Below, in pieces: positions 22,701 through 33,896 of a DNA stretch of 64,000 nucleotides. The DNA is from Isochrysis galbana (lineage: Eukaryota > Haptophyta > Isochrysidales > Isochrysidaceae): assembly GCA_018136815.1 (NCBI GenBank), contig CM030941.1, forward strand, positions 3,661,035-3,725,034, written 5' to 3'. The position numbers were made by a program, and so were the translations under genes. How positions within the stretch are numbered: the stretch's first letter is position 1; each line of letters opens with the position of its first letter. The notes beneath the pieces are model-generated. The model had not been told where the DNA came from. It did not search any database and saw only the letters and a program-made list of their open reading frames with translations.

Positions 22701-25467
22701 GGAGGGAGATTCGGCAAGTGTGGACTCACTAACGCGCACAGCATCTGCGGTATCTCTTGCTCTCGGTGCCTGTGGCTTATCAACGGCTATGACCGCCGAA
22801 CATGCCGACCAAGGGTTTCGGACGAACTCCGAGTTGCGGCCAGCGTCCACTCTGTCGATTGCGGCCGGTCCACCGGATGCACTCTTTCCTCTTTCAAGGA
22901 GGGGGCTTGTGCATTGCACGATTTGCAACGATGATCGGACGCGACCAGCATCCGCGGCATCCATGGCCACCGACATGTTGCGCCCCAAGTCGGTCCATTT
23001 GGCAGCAAGCGGGCATAGCCATCCTCTAGGTGCGTCTGATTTGCGGACGAACCCCGCCTCTGCGACACCAATGTTTAGTGACCCGGTCAATGAAGGAAAT
23101 GGTGAACGAGATTCTTGTGTGGCGTGCACTGCGTCGTCATCGATGGTAGCCAGCCCGTCGACCGCAAGCATCATTCTGGGGTGTGGTGTAGCTGATTCAG
23201 AATTATCTCCATCTTGCACTGACGGCTGGACGGGCCCAGTGTCCGCAGCATCGGTAGCTGCCGGTGCACCCATGGAGTCAATGGCGCTCAATCGGCCACC
23301 CTGCGGGGATTGGACGCAGGAGCAATCCATCCCATTTGCAGACACTAGAACGCGCCCGGCGTCTGCAGCATCTGTGGCACACGGTGCGGTGATAGCAGAT
23401 TCGATACGTGAGCAGCACGCGTCTCAGGTTGATTTACATATGCGAACGCCGCGCGCATCATCGATTGCAGCTGGTCCACCATGCGCTACAGGAGCAGGGT
23501 GTGAACTTAAAATGCATCACGTAGACGCGCGAACACGTCCGGCGTCGGCGGCATCGGTCGTTGCCGATCCGACTTCCCGCACTTCCTGGCCAGTCAATGC
23601 AGCAACGAGAGAGCACGAACGGAATGCTTCCTACGTGGGTGCACAGACGGGTCCGGCGTTGGCGGCGTCGGTTGTAGCAAGCCAATCAAGCTGCCCTGCA
23701 ACCGGGCGTGAACAAGACATTCTGCATGCAGACTTGCGGACGCGCCCAACATCGGTCGCTGCGGCTCCGGCAGAGAGTGCAGTAGCGGAAGAGAAATGGC
23801 ATGCACCTTGTGTCGATGTGCAGGCACGTTCAACGTCAGTGGCGTCGATGGCGGCCGGTCCATCATGCTGCGCTGCAATGGGGCGTGGGCGAGGCACGCT
23901 CCATACGGAGTCGCAGACCCCCCCGGCATCAGCAGGTTTAGTCGATGCAGAGTCATCCGAATGTGCGGTAGCGGAAGCGCTTGAGGGTCACGTGGAGTAT
24001 GTTAACGCGCGGTCGCACCCGGCATCGGCGACGTACGTGGATGAGCGGACGCGCCCATTATCGGCGGCATCGATCGCTGCGAGTGTAACCGAGTACACAG
24101 CCATGGGAGAGCACTACGGCCACGTGCCGTACGTGGACGCGCGGACGCGCCCAGCTTCGGCGGCGTCGACTGCGGCCGACACATTAAGTTGCGCTAGATT
24201 TGGGCGTGAGCCAGGTCTGCTCAAAATGGACTCACGGACTCGCCCAGCATCGGCGGCCTCAGTCTCCATGAATCCACCAGAATGCACAGCAGCGGGAAAG
24301 CACGAACGACTTGCGTCGTACATGGATGAGCGGACTCGCCCAGCATCGGCGGCGTCGACTGCAGCAGCACCGATAGGATATCTGTCAGAGACAGACCTTG
24401 GCTTGTCGCGCGCCGACATGCGTACACGGCCGGCGTCGGCAGCGTCTATGGCGGAAAGGCTGTCGCGCTCAGCTTCAACCCAATACACCTTAAATGCAAA
24501 TGACAGGATCGCAGTTGATACGCAAATAGGGGAACAGCCTGCACCTTCAACACAACTGCATACCAGTCTTAATCGGGGGGAATACTTGGCAGCTAGTTCA
24601 GGACCATGTGGGCCTAACCTCCCGGGCTTCGATTTGCGGACCCGACCGGCATCGGCGGCTTCGGCGATAAGTGATATATCACTTGTTGCAAACACCCCGG
24701 AGCCCGAACACGCGGAATCCACATCAGGCAATAATCGACTTCAGTTGCCCACTTGCTTGTCATACCACGCTAGCACCTTTCATACGACGAGTCCTCAGCC
24801 GATGCATGGCTCATGTGCGGAGGGGCATCAAGGACTTGCATCGGCGATGCACGATGCGCCAAGGCCGGCACAGCGACGCATCCGCCCGAGCTCTACTGCC
24901 TCGGATCGTCATACTCGCCCGCTTTCCGGATTCTCAAGCAGCGAATTACGCTCTCGTCCTCAATCTGCCCTCGCCACCTTCGGCCTATCTTGTGAGCCAG
25001 AAGTGTCCTGGTCCATTGCCGAGGAGGAAATCACTGGATCAGAGCCATCGTCACCCGCATGCACAGCATCCAATCGACAATACATGCGGGTATCGAGCGT
25101 GTCCAACGTTGATACTGTTCGATGCGAACCAAGCTCGCAAAAACAGCTTGAGCTCGTTCGTGAGGTCGGAGAGTCATTGTGCAATCCGGGAGACCATGCA
25201 TCTAACTTGCAGCTTGTCGATCGCCATCGGATCGGCTCGGCTGCAATGCATGGAGATGCCATTGCAATCTCCTCAGAGAACTTTCTATTCCGCCCAGTGT
25301 CAACCGGCGCGAGCGCCATTGCCAGCGTTGCCGCAAGTCTTGGTGGTAGTGTTCTACCTAGTGGGATACCCAGCGTTATTGCTAGCGATGCGAGTAGTGT
25401 ATCCGATGGAGAAGATGGCGAACAACGTCTCGTGACCAGACCTGTGAAGACACGCAAATGTCCATGA
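19708..25467 (+). CDS. Very large repeat protein: Trp/Arg-rich Sfi1-like segment plus about 20 RTRPASAAS repeats
   Basis: 1919 residues from the first in-frame ATG (19708); an upstream exon cannot be excluded. Residues 1-60 may be helical (DALEHLRRLRVAVDHHNYKL). A long Ala/Thr/Ser-rich region follows. At about 660-780 a Trp/Arg-rich helical segment (LTRALAQWRARTWRAW, AGAWRVWVRRA, LYRGLRLWRRL) resembles centrin-binding Sfi1 or calmodulin-binding IQ arrays. From about 965 to 1760 there are some 20 degenerate repeats of roughly 32 residues with the core D-x-R-T-R-P-A-S-A-A-S-x-A. Each good repeat carries an R-x-R-x-x-S basophilic-kinase consensus. I know no named family. A scaffold at the basal body or cytoskeleton is a guess from the Sfi1-like part. 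The long uninterrupted frame in GC-rich DNA and the conserved repeat core support real coding. Confidence 0.7.
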   Translation: MRRPRPDDALEHLRRLRVAVDHHNYKLLHLGFRLLQLKTTAGTRRYDPIPLRVLDLDAAKGIGRLVAAEGIGPPQHRCEGAGPGIVSGDEASVCACAPALDTRLAREASPCRALEHGIEGYPSRAHADAPRDLEVSQAARPAHSSDEVGGRPTHDAIRDAPTHLRNDNTNDFSQPDDEMCRRPSALPNRIVSPSHVAPRETQLKARVTASSARAAVEAHPGLADLATAALSGRLTDVPATAAAVAAAVAAVNALYTDTAEPMGAQPSGVPARLQGPSAQDLAQAASSLTDGVHSGDAANAPMLASADAISRVASAAAAALVEIISRAATSQQAMTSAVATPTSDVQTTTSARAPPPEEQKAVLQAAQPAPSAAASPRLPQAHCSIPSLEMAMLTAAEDARCTDGGTGLALFPSSKPGANQQGEEISSTTSDPILEDRSRRLSLEPTRLDPNHMLVQLVDTGCCTSPRSDHPAPNEWHPLYHTDQGRARPTPPACAAPMDMTACTKAALSTGNHHDAQLVDKSCATSPLAMASRSTGIGPPVMQHGNAPALTSDHPRRSPSKSPHESENCAGQLLRPGRPHLTCIRAAASRVARLRATCVDPDNYESLDYDAYNNKDASLLADNGAQSFVGLLAADLDLCGRARTSTEGCAMRLTTVNVWNAANRRKVAPWQLLTRALAQWRARTWRAWRVELLYLSALRHHRFGAAAGAWRVWVRRAAIVVPWRSVAQLACARRLLKALALLSQNARLIGLLRRAVLARRKSSLYRGLRLWRRLRPAGRQGVAGRPALSLDEIRRRIHQVVKARRGADEVLGRFSLSPVASRDPQAAERDAYHASRRAQQVRSIERSAQRVAQQRALLQAKIKKTAAGRQDHLRVDATPPRRSQLNEEKVGKGTETHELQYAFDDKPRSVPASVARVAGHQAAGDALRSWSPGESGHLGHREEPVVGSSSPPAQAASEVAPTLWIDTRAHPASALSVSVAPFRRDAERVAIARGEEWREGDSASVDSLTRTASAVSLALGACGLSTAMTAEHADQGFRTNSELRPASTLSIAAGPPDALFPLSRRGLVHCTICNDDRTRPASAASMATDMLRPKSVHLAASGHSHPLGASDLRTNPASATPMFSDPVNEGNGERDSCVACTASSSMVASPSTASIILGCGVADSELSPSCTDGWTGPVSAASVAAGAPMESMALNRPPCGDWTQEQSIPFADTRTRPASAASVAHGAVIADSIREQHASQVDLHMRTPRASSIAAGPPCATGAGCELKMHHVDARTRPASAASVVADPTSRTSWPVNAATREHERNASYVGAQTGPALAASVVASQSSCPATGREQDILHADLRTRPTSVAAAPAESAVAEEKWHAPCVDVQARSTSVASMAAGPSCCAAMGRGRGTLHTESQTPPASAGLVDAESSECAVAEALEGHVEYVNARSHPASATYVDERTRPLSAASIAASVTEYTAMGEHYGHVPYVDARTRPASAASTAADTLSCARFGREPGLLKMDSRTRPASAASVSMNPPECTAAGKHERLASYMDERTRPASAASTAAAPIGYLSETDLGLSRADMRTRPASAASMAERLSRSASTQYTLNANDRIAVDTQIGEQPAPSTQLHTSLNRGEYLAASSGPCGPNLPGFDLRTRPASAASAISDISLVANTPEPEHAESTSGNNRLQLPTCLSYHASTFHTTSPQPMHGSCAEGHQGLASAMHDAPRPAQRRIRPSSTASDRHTRPLSGFSSSELRSRPQSALATFGLSCEPEVSWSIAEEEITGSEPSSPACTASNRQYMRVSSVSNVDTVRCEPSSQKQLELVREVGESLCNPGDHASNLQLVDRHRIGSAAMHGDAIAISSENFLFRPVSTGASAIASVAASLGGSVLPSGIPSVIASDASSVSDGEDGEQRLVTRPVKTRKCP

Positions 25468-25887
25468 GGACCCGACGTTGGACTCGGTCCAAGAGAAATG
25501 CGTAGTGGATCTCTCTCGCATGCATTCTGGTGTGAAGGTAGATGACACGCAGCGGCTTTGCCAACACCGAGTGTATTTGTGGGTCGCGCAAGCACGATGA
25601 TAATCCTGAGGACAATGCGCGCGCAACCGCTACAAGCTACTTCACTCACCCCTCAGCCCCTAATGTGTGTTGTCACTAGACACACACGCATACGCACAAC
25701 CATCCTCAGCCCCTGCACAACCATCCTCAGCACTTGCCCGTACGCCATGACGTGTGTTGTCACTAGACAGATACGCATATGTACCCCTATGAATCTCCCC
25801 CCTCGCAAACCCCTGGCTCCCATTATAACTCCCCATAAGCTACAATGAGTCATTGAATGGGGGAAAACCCATTGAGGCGGACCGACC
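25468..25887. other. 3' flank with inverted repeat R4
   Basis: 25640-25880 is the inverse of the R4 repeat at 9507-9660 and includes an internal duplication of GTGTGTTGTCACTAGACA. No gene seen. Confidence 0.5.
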
Positions 25888-26135
25888 AACTAAGTTTATA
25901 CTTGGTTCGCCCATGGGGGGGCACGAGCCCCCCTCTCTCTCCACTCCTCCCCTGCCCCCTGCCGTGGGGGAGGAACCACCCATCCTCCTGGCATGCCTGC
26001 GATGGCTTGCCAGGAGGCCACTGCCCTGCTAACCCACTCTCCCACTGACAGGCACGCCTGGTTCGCTCGTCCTGGCCCCTCGTGGCCAGCCCATCGCTCC
26101 AACCCCCCCTCCCCCCCTGGTCGACAGGCAGACAG
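25888..26135 (+). mobile_element. Truncated retroelement copy (5' module only)
   Basis: AACTAAGTTTATACTTGGTT (25888-25907) is followed by about 230 bp of the module shared by RetroA and RetroB, up to GTCGACAGGCAGACAG. It then passes abruptly into unrelated DNA. No target duplication found. Confidence 0.7.
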
Positions 26136-27229
26136 TTTCGGTGGTGGGTTCCCGCCAGATGGCCGCTGTGAGGCGCTCTGGCGCAAGATCTTAGGCTGTT
26201 TTGCTCGCCGCGGCGTAGAGAGCTACAACGTGGCCCGTCCTGAGGCCGCCCACGGGTCTCGCCTCATCGACCAGCGCCAAATCTGGCACTGTCAGAGAGA
26301 GGAGGGCCGCGAGCCGCGAGGGCGGCCTCAACGCGGAGACTCGCCAGCCACGCGTGGACGGCCGCGTCGGTGAGCTGGTCCTGGTTCTCGATGCCGAGTT
26401 CGAGTGAGGGCAAATCCTGCGAGGGGCGGGTCGGGATGGTCAGGGCGGGGTCTGTGGCAGCCAGGGTAGCCGCGTGCGCGCGCTGTGAGGAGCTGGGTGG
26501 GCTGCGCGGGTAATGATGCCAGAGGCCAGAGGGTCAGGGAGTGGTCGGACTGTCGGCAGCCCGACACGGCGCTGCATCGGGCGGGAATCAAATACCGAAT
26601 GTAGCTTAGATATATATATATATATAAAGGAACCGATCCCCCCGCGGCCCGCGGGCGCGAGCGCCAATTCTTTACGGGTAGAGCGTGAGCGCGCGTGACG
26701 GAGGGGGCGAGAGGGAGAGGGTAGGCGAATCACACCTCACACCATTTCTTGGCGAAGATTGAAGATTTTCGTGGCGGCAGGTGGCCCCCCCCTGGATGTT
26801 TTTCTATTGGGCCTCGCGCCACGGTCAAATGCAGCCCAACCCTTACTAATAGTTAAAAAGCCCCTGTCCCCTGTTTGACCGCCCTATGATGATGCCAACG
26901 TTCCCGATGAAAAGATTGAGACGAGATATCAAAGTGTCAATCCGCAGTGTGGAGCATCGAGAAATACCGCGTAGATTTAGACGCAGAGAACAACAGCAAA
27001 GACAAAGACGGGGCTGCAAGTGATACGCAGAAAAATGCGCACGCATGGACTCTCAGCTCCTTCCCCCCTTGACAGACAGGCGCACCCGAAAAGAGGAATT
27101 ACCGTGGAGACGCCACCACGAACCTCGGGCATTCCAATGCCAGGCCTCGGCATCGAAAGCGCAGTGCGTCACCGCGAGCTATTCCAGACTCGCAGCCGAA
27201 CCGCGCGCCTGACACCATCAACAGCGCGC
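26136..27229. other. Gene-free stretch
   Basis: GC-rich sequence with no recognised protein, a (TA)n run at about 26609-26626, a short R3-like piece (TGTTTGACCGCCCTAT, about 26871-26886), and the probable 3' UTR of RPL22 near the right end. Confidence 0.4.
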
Positions 27230-27982
27230 CTAGTCCTCGTCCTCATCAGCGTCATTGTCATGGATGTTGTAGTAGCGAAGCTCGTACGAGTCCTTCTTGT
27301 TGGCGATGACATGAAGCCAGTCACGAAGCTGCTGCTTCTTAAGGTACTTCTTCGAGAGGTACTTCAAGTAGCGCTTGGAGAAGTCGGTCTCGGCAGAGAC
27401 GACGACCTTTGCCTTCTCGCGCGAGACACCCACGACATCACCAAGGTTGCCGACCTTGCCGCCAACCTTAATCTTGTCAAGGAGGAACTTCTCCTGCGAG
27501 TGAAACGGGGCGTGGAGATTGTGAGATACATGACGTGACACCGCGTTCGGATCTAGCCAGGCTCCCCCGCAGCAATACAAGATGTACCGCAGCCCTTAAC
27601 GCCAGACACTGGCCTCTGCTGTCACAGCAGGGCGCTGCAGGACGAGCGCCTGCCTCGTATGCCCGCCAGCTCAGCACCAGGCTGGTTGCGCGCCGGCTAG
27701 ATATGCATCAACCCGCTGTCCCAGAGCTTGCCCAGTGTGCCCCACTCACGAAGGAGGCGGCATCCATGATGCCATCGTCGACCGGCTGAGAGCAGTCGAT
27801 GGTGAACTTCTTCACCACCTTCTTCTTCTGGATCTTCTTGGCCTGCGCGGCGACAAATGGGGGGAAATGGACCAACCGGCCACAATGAGCCTGAGCAGCT
27901 GCGCATGCCGAGCTGCTGCGAGGCTGTGCCCGTATGGGCAAGGCGGAGAGGGGAGAGGCCAGGCGAGACGCACCGCAGGCAT
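27230..27982 (-). CDS. RPL22: 60S ribosomal protein L22 (eL22), three exons
   Basis: Model on the minus strand: 27974-27982, 27750-27842, 27230-27493, which gives 121 residues, the usual size of eL22. Exon 1 encodes only Met-Pro-Ala and ends at a GTGCGT donor. Exon 2 encodes [20 protein letters not shown] and ends ...DAASF at a GTGAGT donor. Exon 3 starts [13 protein letters not shown] and contains [19 protein letters not shown] and [20 protein letters not shown], ending in an acidic tail (DNDADEDED). All phases are zero. eL22 is a structural protein of the cytosolic large subunit. Upstream sense DNA is C/T-rich (about 27990-28060), consistent with a pyrimidine-rich 5' leader as in many ribosomal protein genes. 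Confidence 0.92.
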
Positions 27983-28190
27983 GGCTCTCTCTTTCGCTGG
28001 CGGGGCGGAGAGAGAGGGGGGGGGGGGGGCGACGTGAAAGGGGGAAGGGGGATTTGTTTTTGCCCCGCACCCGCGGCGAGCCGCGATCGTTTTTTTGTTG
28101 TTGAGGCAGTGTTTTATTGTTATTGTGGGTGGATATGTGGAGAGAGGAGAGAGAGCTGGGCGGAGGCAACAATTATATTATAGAATGAAA

Positions 28191-29066
28191 TAAATAAAAT
28201 AAAATAATTAATGTTATATCCTAGCCAACCCCACTAGCTAATTGGACACAACTTTTCCGTCCCGGAATCCCGCCATGCCTGACGAGCCAGGTGTCCGAGT
28301 GCTACCGGGGGGAAGGGGCACTGCCCCCTCCCCTCGATATTTGTCCTCCCCCCAGTGCACGCACCGACCCCGCGCACCCCAGCACGTCCTCTCCTCGAGT
28401 CCACGCTGGGGGAAAGCCCCTTTCGGGTAAAAACAACGCAGGGGGGGGGGGGCACTCGTGAATGAGAGCCCAGAAGCGCTAATCTCTCTCGCCGAGGCGA
28501 GTGGCCGCGGCGAGCCGCGGCCCTTCCCTCCTGGTTCTGGTGCCCCCGTCTTCTCTTACCCAAACGGGGCGAGAAGACACGTAATCGCCGGAGGGGAGAG
28601 CTGCCACTCCCCCCTCCCCTCCCTCTTCCCTCTTCCTCCTCTCTTCCCTGCGGCTCTGGCCCATGGCGCGCGCCTGCGGCCCCTCTTCAGGTCCCCAGGA
28701 GGCCTGCAGGGGGCCTGGGAGCACAGCTCAGGGGGCAGGTGAGGCTGGGGCATGGCCCTGGCCCCTCCTGCCTCTCCCTCGCTGGCTCTCGAGCCCCTGC
28801 CGGTCGACAGGAGCTGGCTGGGGGCTCCTGATCAGGGGGGCCCAGGGGGAGGAGGGGTTGGTCAGAGCGAGAAGCAGGCCAACGCGGGCCAGGGCGTGCG
28901 ATCTGTGCCCGACTCTCAGGGAGAGTCTGGGCAGGCTGGGTGAGTCCCCCCTACATGCCAAGAGGCAGCGCAGGGGGGTGGATGGTTCTCGCCCCCCATG
29001 AGGGGAGTCGAGAGAGTGGGGGGGGCGCGAGGCCCCCCTCCATGGCGACCAATCATAAGATTAGTG
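28191..29066 (-). mobile_element. Retroelement RetroA, copy 2, with 14-bp target duplication
   Basis: Inverted relative to 15331-16204. Target duplication ATTATAGAATGAAA at 28177-28190 and 29067-29080. The 3' tail, on the minus strand, is extended into repeated ATTTT units, while copy 1 has one or two. The 5' end here is divergent (CACTAATCTTATGATTGGTC instead of the usual palindrome). Non-coding. Confidence 0.8.
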
Positions 29067-29080
29067 ATTATAGAATGAAA

Positions 29081-31713
29081 GATAGTAATGAGGTTAGTGC
29101 CGCACCTGCCACTAGCACAAGCCTTGCACCAACCGCCAAACAACGACAATGATCGCTCCATAACACAGTTTCGATAAAAATATTCAATATTCAATATTCA
29201 ATATCGATAATAAATATTAGATATTAGATATTAGTCCCGCTACTACTGCTACTGCCGCTAGCCGCTATAGCAGTGTTGGTGTTGGTGCGTCAGCTCATCA
29301 GCTAACACCAACCTAGAGCTTACACGTACGTCAGTAGCTAGAGCTAGCGTCAGCTAATGCTCGACTGTGAGCTAACGTCAGTTGTTGGGCTGAGAGTCAG
29401 AGCCAGAGCCAGAGCTCAATCAAAGCAAGCCAAGTGTCAAGTGTCAGCTAACAGTAGCTAACGTCAGCTCTAGCCCGGTCACTCACTAGGGACCTCTTGG
29501 GCTTGGGCCAAACTGAATGACCTCGTTTCATCGATTTCGATGGTCGCTAGATCGTTCTCTCTCTTGTCTCCCTCACCTCCCATGGTGGATGGAGAGCTTG
29601 TTCCATGCATGGCCTTGGGGCCTTGGGGCCTCTCGGCTCTCGGCCTCTCTCGTATCTCGTATCTCGTATGGCTTTTTTTTGGGAGGGGGTGGTGATGTTT
29701 TGGGATGAGTGATGAGTCTCGATGAGTGCACTACTCTCACTCTCTCCCCCCTCCTCCCACATCTCTCTCATATCTCATATCTCTCCTCCCATCTCATCTC
29801 TCTCGCGACTAAGTGTTGCATGCGCTCGATCTGGCTCTCTGGCAGCCGCTCCCGCCGCGCCTAGCGCCGATCTATCTCCTTCCGTCCTCCGTCCTCCGTC
29901 CCCTCGCATATCGAGCCAGTGGTCATGCTCGATCCGTCAGTCCGTCAGTCATAGACCACACATACTCGGCCAATCAATCCTCTCTATTTCCGTCATAACA
30001 CACTTCCGGTGCATTCGATGCACCACCGGTGCATGTATGTATGCTATACTAACGCGTCTTTACTTCGTTACGCACAGGCTGTGCGCTGTGCACAGGGACG
30101 GGGAGCAGGGAGGTGACGAAATTGTGTAGAGCAGCGGTGCTCTCCAAGAACCAAGAAACCCCCACACAAACTAACCGACGGGATCAGCGGTAGGTAGCAG
30201 CAAACTACAAACTACCCGCCGTCTGGGTCTGGGTCTAGACAAAAGCGAAAAGCACTCGACACAATTCGGGAACTGCCACTCGGGAGTTAGAGTTAGTTGT
30301 CCGGCTGCACGGAGAGGGGGGCGCGAGGCGCGAGGAGGCGCACCTATTATCCATTATTGGTATTGGCGCATGCCTATTAATTATACGCAATAGGTAGGAA
30401 GGATCGGCCAAAGGCCAGCATTGGGATTGGGATTGTGGATTGTGAATGGGCGACTCTTTGGGCTCGACAAGGGCCCATTCACCATTCATACATTCACGGT
30501 AGAAAGAAGGGGCGCAACGAAGACTACCGGTAGCTGTATTAAAGACAACGACTTCACATTCACATTGTTATGACTAGGTCAAATTAGCACCCTAATCCGT
30601 ATTTTTTGCTTTTTGCGCCCAGGCAGCGTACAGCGTATATGTATATGTGTATATGCATATGATCACTATCTGATAGGCCCCTAGCATGAAGACTAAATAT
30701 TCGAACGCGAAAGGCGATTTTTTGTATACGAATTTATGAAGACAACAGAAGTTGACGTTGAATGACCCGCGGGCAGACTCACACTCATACAGACACTCAC
30801 AGGGCTGCTGAGACGCCGGACCCGGTGGATTGGGGCCCTAGCCCTAGCCCTAACAAGCATTCCTGACCAACTCGCCGCAGAGGTCTACCTGCGCGCGACG
30901 AAATAGATCACGCTCGCGATGGGCAACTGGACTCGGGCTCCAGAGGCCCTTTCGCGCGCTGCCAATGCGACCCGCAGTGGGGGACATGGCGCGCGCGGGG
31001 GGATGCTCCCGCGGCGCATGCGCGGCCACCTGACACCATATCACGAGCGGACTGGCGCCAAAGAAGAAAGAAGCGCCTTCCAAACCAAATGATGCCCCCC
31101 CACACCAGCTGGCGCGCTGGCGTGAGCAGTTCCTACAGAGCGGCCGGCATTCGCTGGCCCCTTGACGATCGCCAACGCGACGGGCCCCACCGGGACCGCC
31201 GTGGGAGTGGGGCTTTCACACCGACTCCGATGCCACGCATAGTCATCCGCCCGCCTGTAGCGCCACATCACCACAAAATGCTGCCAAGTGCCAAGTGCCG
31301 AGAATGATCACGATGTGCAGATCGTGTCACGAGACGCACGAAGAGGAGACAGCAGCAGTAGCAGCAACACCAACACTCACCCACGTATGCTGTACGAACG
31401 CGCAGCATGCCTTGCACCCCGCACACACCACACGTCGATGACAACACAAATATCTCCTCGTACTATGCACAAGGGCCTATCTAGTAGTGCTCTTGCCGGC
31501 GCACAAGAGGCTCTCCATTGACTCCAACGCCCCAACCTCCTAATCGGCTATCTTTCAGAGCAAGGCCTCGTCACAAAGGGGTAGGCACGGTTGGAGAGCG
31601 AATGGTCAAAGCTGTCGACGGTGTAGCACGGTCTCGTCTTGTGTGCCCGCGCAGAATGTTGACAAGGCGAATTTTGTTGGGCCACACCGCGCCAAGGCCC
31701 CAACCACACAAGA
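29081..31713. other. Long gene-free stretch with many short tandem duplications
   Basis: No gene supported. Repeated short words are frequent, such as ATTCAATATTCAATATTCAAT near 29180 (one of several), TTAGATATTAGATA near 29215, GTCAGCTAAC variants across 29285-29470 and TCTCGTATCTCGTATCTCG near 29647. 29895-29940 shares TATCGAGCCAGTGGTCATGC with 54718-54740. The last 700 bp may include the BCKDHA 3' UTR. Confidence 0.5.
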
Positions 31714-33896
31714 CTACAAACTCTCCACGTGCTCATCAGGCACGTCCATATAGTGCTCCTTGTACTTGATGAGGTGGGCCTTGAGCGCAGCCTGCTGCTC
31801 CTGTAGTATAATACGGAGGGCATACGCTGAGCAACTGCGGGCTTGCTGCGAGAAGAAAGCGTAGTGTACCGCTGGACGAAGTCTGTCCCGGTGGTGGGCG
31901 GCTCGGCACTGCTAAAGCAGATGTGTGCAGGTGTGCAGGTGGGCCGGGTGAGAGAGGCGTGTGCGGACGATGACCATACCTGCAACATCCACGGCATATC
32001 GTCGTAGACATCCGTAAACAAATGCTTCAGATGAGGCTGGGCAACCTGCATCAGGGAATGTGGGAGAATGGAGGGTCTTCACATCACATGAGCTTGCAAA
32101 ATTCTGTTGTTGGGCGGCACTAAGCACCTTCTCTGCCTCGTTCAAGGCCTTGATTGACCTCGCCCGCTCCGTTTTGCGCAGCGCGGCCTCTTCCTCCGCC
32201 GTCCACAGCCCGTGTGACTCGAGAAAGCCACCGAAACGGATGATGGGCGAGCGCGCATCCCAGTAGGAGCGCTCAGAGTCGTATCCTTCCTCTGGTGAGG
32301 CTGAACGCCTGTACTTTGAATCGTCGTCAGAGGTGGAGTGCGCACCAATACGATACGTCATGCCTTCGATCAAGCACGGCCGCCCTTCTTCGATCGCAAT
32401 TTTGCGCGCCATCTGAAACAGTGCCACGATGACGGGATTAGATATGGCACACCCTCGATTCAGGGGAAGCGTGGTGAACGGATGGGCTTTTGAAATCTGT
32501 AAGGGTCTACTCGACAGACATTGCAGGCGGAGGCATTCAAGTGGAGCTTCGAGGCTGCGATACGCTCCCTTGACCTGCCCCATAACCCCGAGAAGCTCGC
32601 TCCCGCATGCTCGCCTCCGTGGCAGCGTATACAGCGAGGATATCGTTGCCATCCACTCGAATCGATGGCATGCCAAAGGCAACGCCACGAGGGGCGATGC
32701 CATCCGACTTGTACTGGTCGTCGGTATGCGTGGAGATCGCGTAACTGCACAGAGTGTGGGTGCGTGGATCGCGTCGACAGGGCGTGGCGGCCCGCAGACA
32801 GAGCTCGTCTCAGAGAGCAAGGCACGCGCGCAAAGGGTAGAAGTGCGCGCGCTGTGAGCCAGTAAACGCACACCCGTTGTTGCGGCAGAAGAAGATTGTC
32901 GGGCAACCATGTACCGAGGCAATGTTCAAGGCTGAAGGAATATCCCCTTCTGACGCACAGCCCTCTCCAAAATATGTGATGGAACACCGTCTTTTACCCA
33001 ACAACTTCATCGCATACGCTGCGCCGTTCGCGGCAGGCACCTGGCGGAAGGGGGAATGGCTGAGTGGGTTGGCGCAGCACGAGTGGGGAGTCGCATCCGG
33101 TTGCCACACCAAGCCGGTTGGAGATGCGTGTACGGCAATGGGAGAGTCTGCGCCCGTGCCATCACAGCCATGTCTGTAAAGCCAGCTGCGTTCGGTACCC
33201 TCCCTCCACCTCACTCGAAACGCTTTTACGGCCAGTTTCAGTGGCCAGCCTCCGGTCAAGCAGTCAGTATAGGCGAGATGCACGAGCAGTCCTGGGGTCT
33301 CGGCCTGGCGTACGTTGCGTGACCACTGGGGCCTGATCACTTGCGCGCACCTGCTGGCCAAGATTCGACTTGACGTACATGAGGTGCTTCTCAGGCGAGC
33401 CAATATGCATCGGTAGCTGCCGGCCCTTGGTGGCGTCGAGCTCGTTGTGGCAGCACTGATTGGCGGCCTCCTCGATGGTGTAGCCCCGCCAAAAGGTGGC
33501 TCCAAGCTCGCGATACTGTGGCCAAACCCAGTCATCGTCCTGCAGAGCGGCGCCCGACCCGACGGAGCAGGCCTCCTCTCCTCGGTTGGTGAAATAGAAT
33601 GAAAGCCTCCCCTGCCGCTGCGCCTCGTTGAACACCTTGTCGAACTCGGACACGCGGACCATCGTCTTCTGCATCTGCCTCATAGTCTCCGGTTCGATAT
33701 GCGGCAGCACCGCCCCCTCGACCGGCACGCCCGCGTCGTCGATCAGCCGGAACACTGGCATCGCAGGCGGAAGTGCGTCGACGTGCGGGTAGAAGAACTT
33801 GAGGGTGCTCGTGTACTCGGACTGGGCTCCGACGAACTTGGAGAGGGTGCTGGCAGCGCGGCGCGCGCGGCGCCCCATGGCGGCCTGTCGGAGCAT
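31714..33896 (-). CDS. BCKDHA: Branched-chain 2-oxoacid dehydrogenase E1 component, alpha subunit (six exons)
   Basis: Minus-strand model: 33351-33896, 32874-33040, 32615-32744, 32083-32412, 31980-32045, 31714-31800, which gives 441 residues with all phases consistent. E1-alpha binds thiamine diphosphate and catalyses oxidative decarboxylation of 2-oxoacids from Val, Leu and Ile in mitochondria. Seen: an Arg-rich presequence ([20 protein letters not shown]), [39 protein letters not shown], the ThDP motif from GEGCASEGD to FFCRNNG, and AMTYRIG-like [20 protein letters not shown], which contains the serine position phosphorylated by BCKD kinase in animals. The last exon ends ...[16 protein letters not shown]. 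The intron after VYAATE appears to use a GC donor (GAG/GCGAGC), because that join matches family length exactly. The gene is divergent from the RSP2-like gene. Confidence 0.9.
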
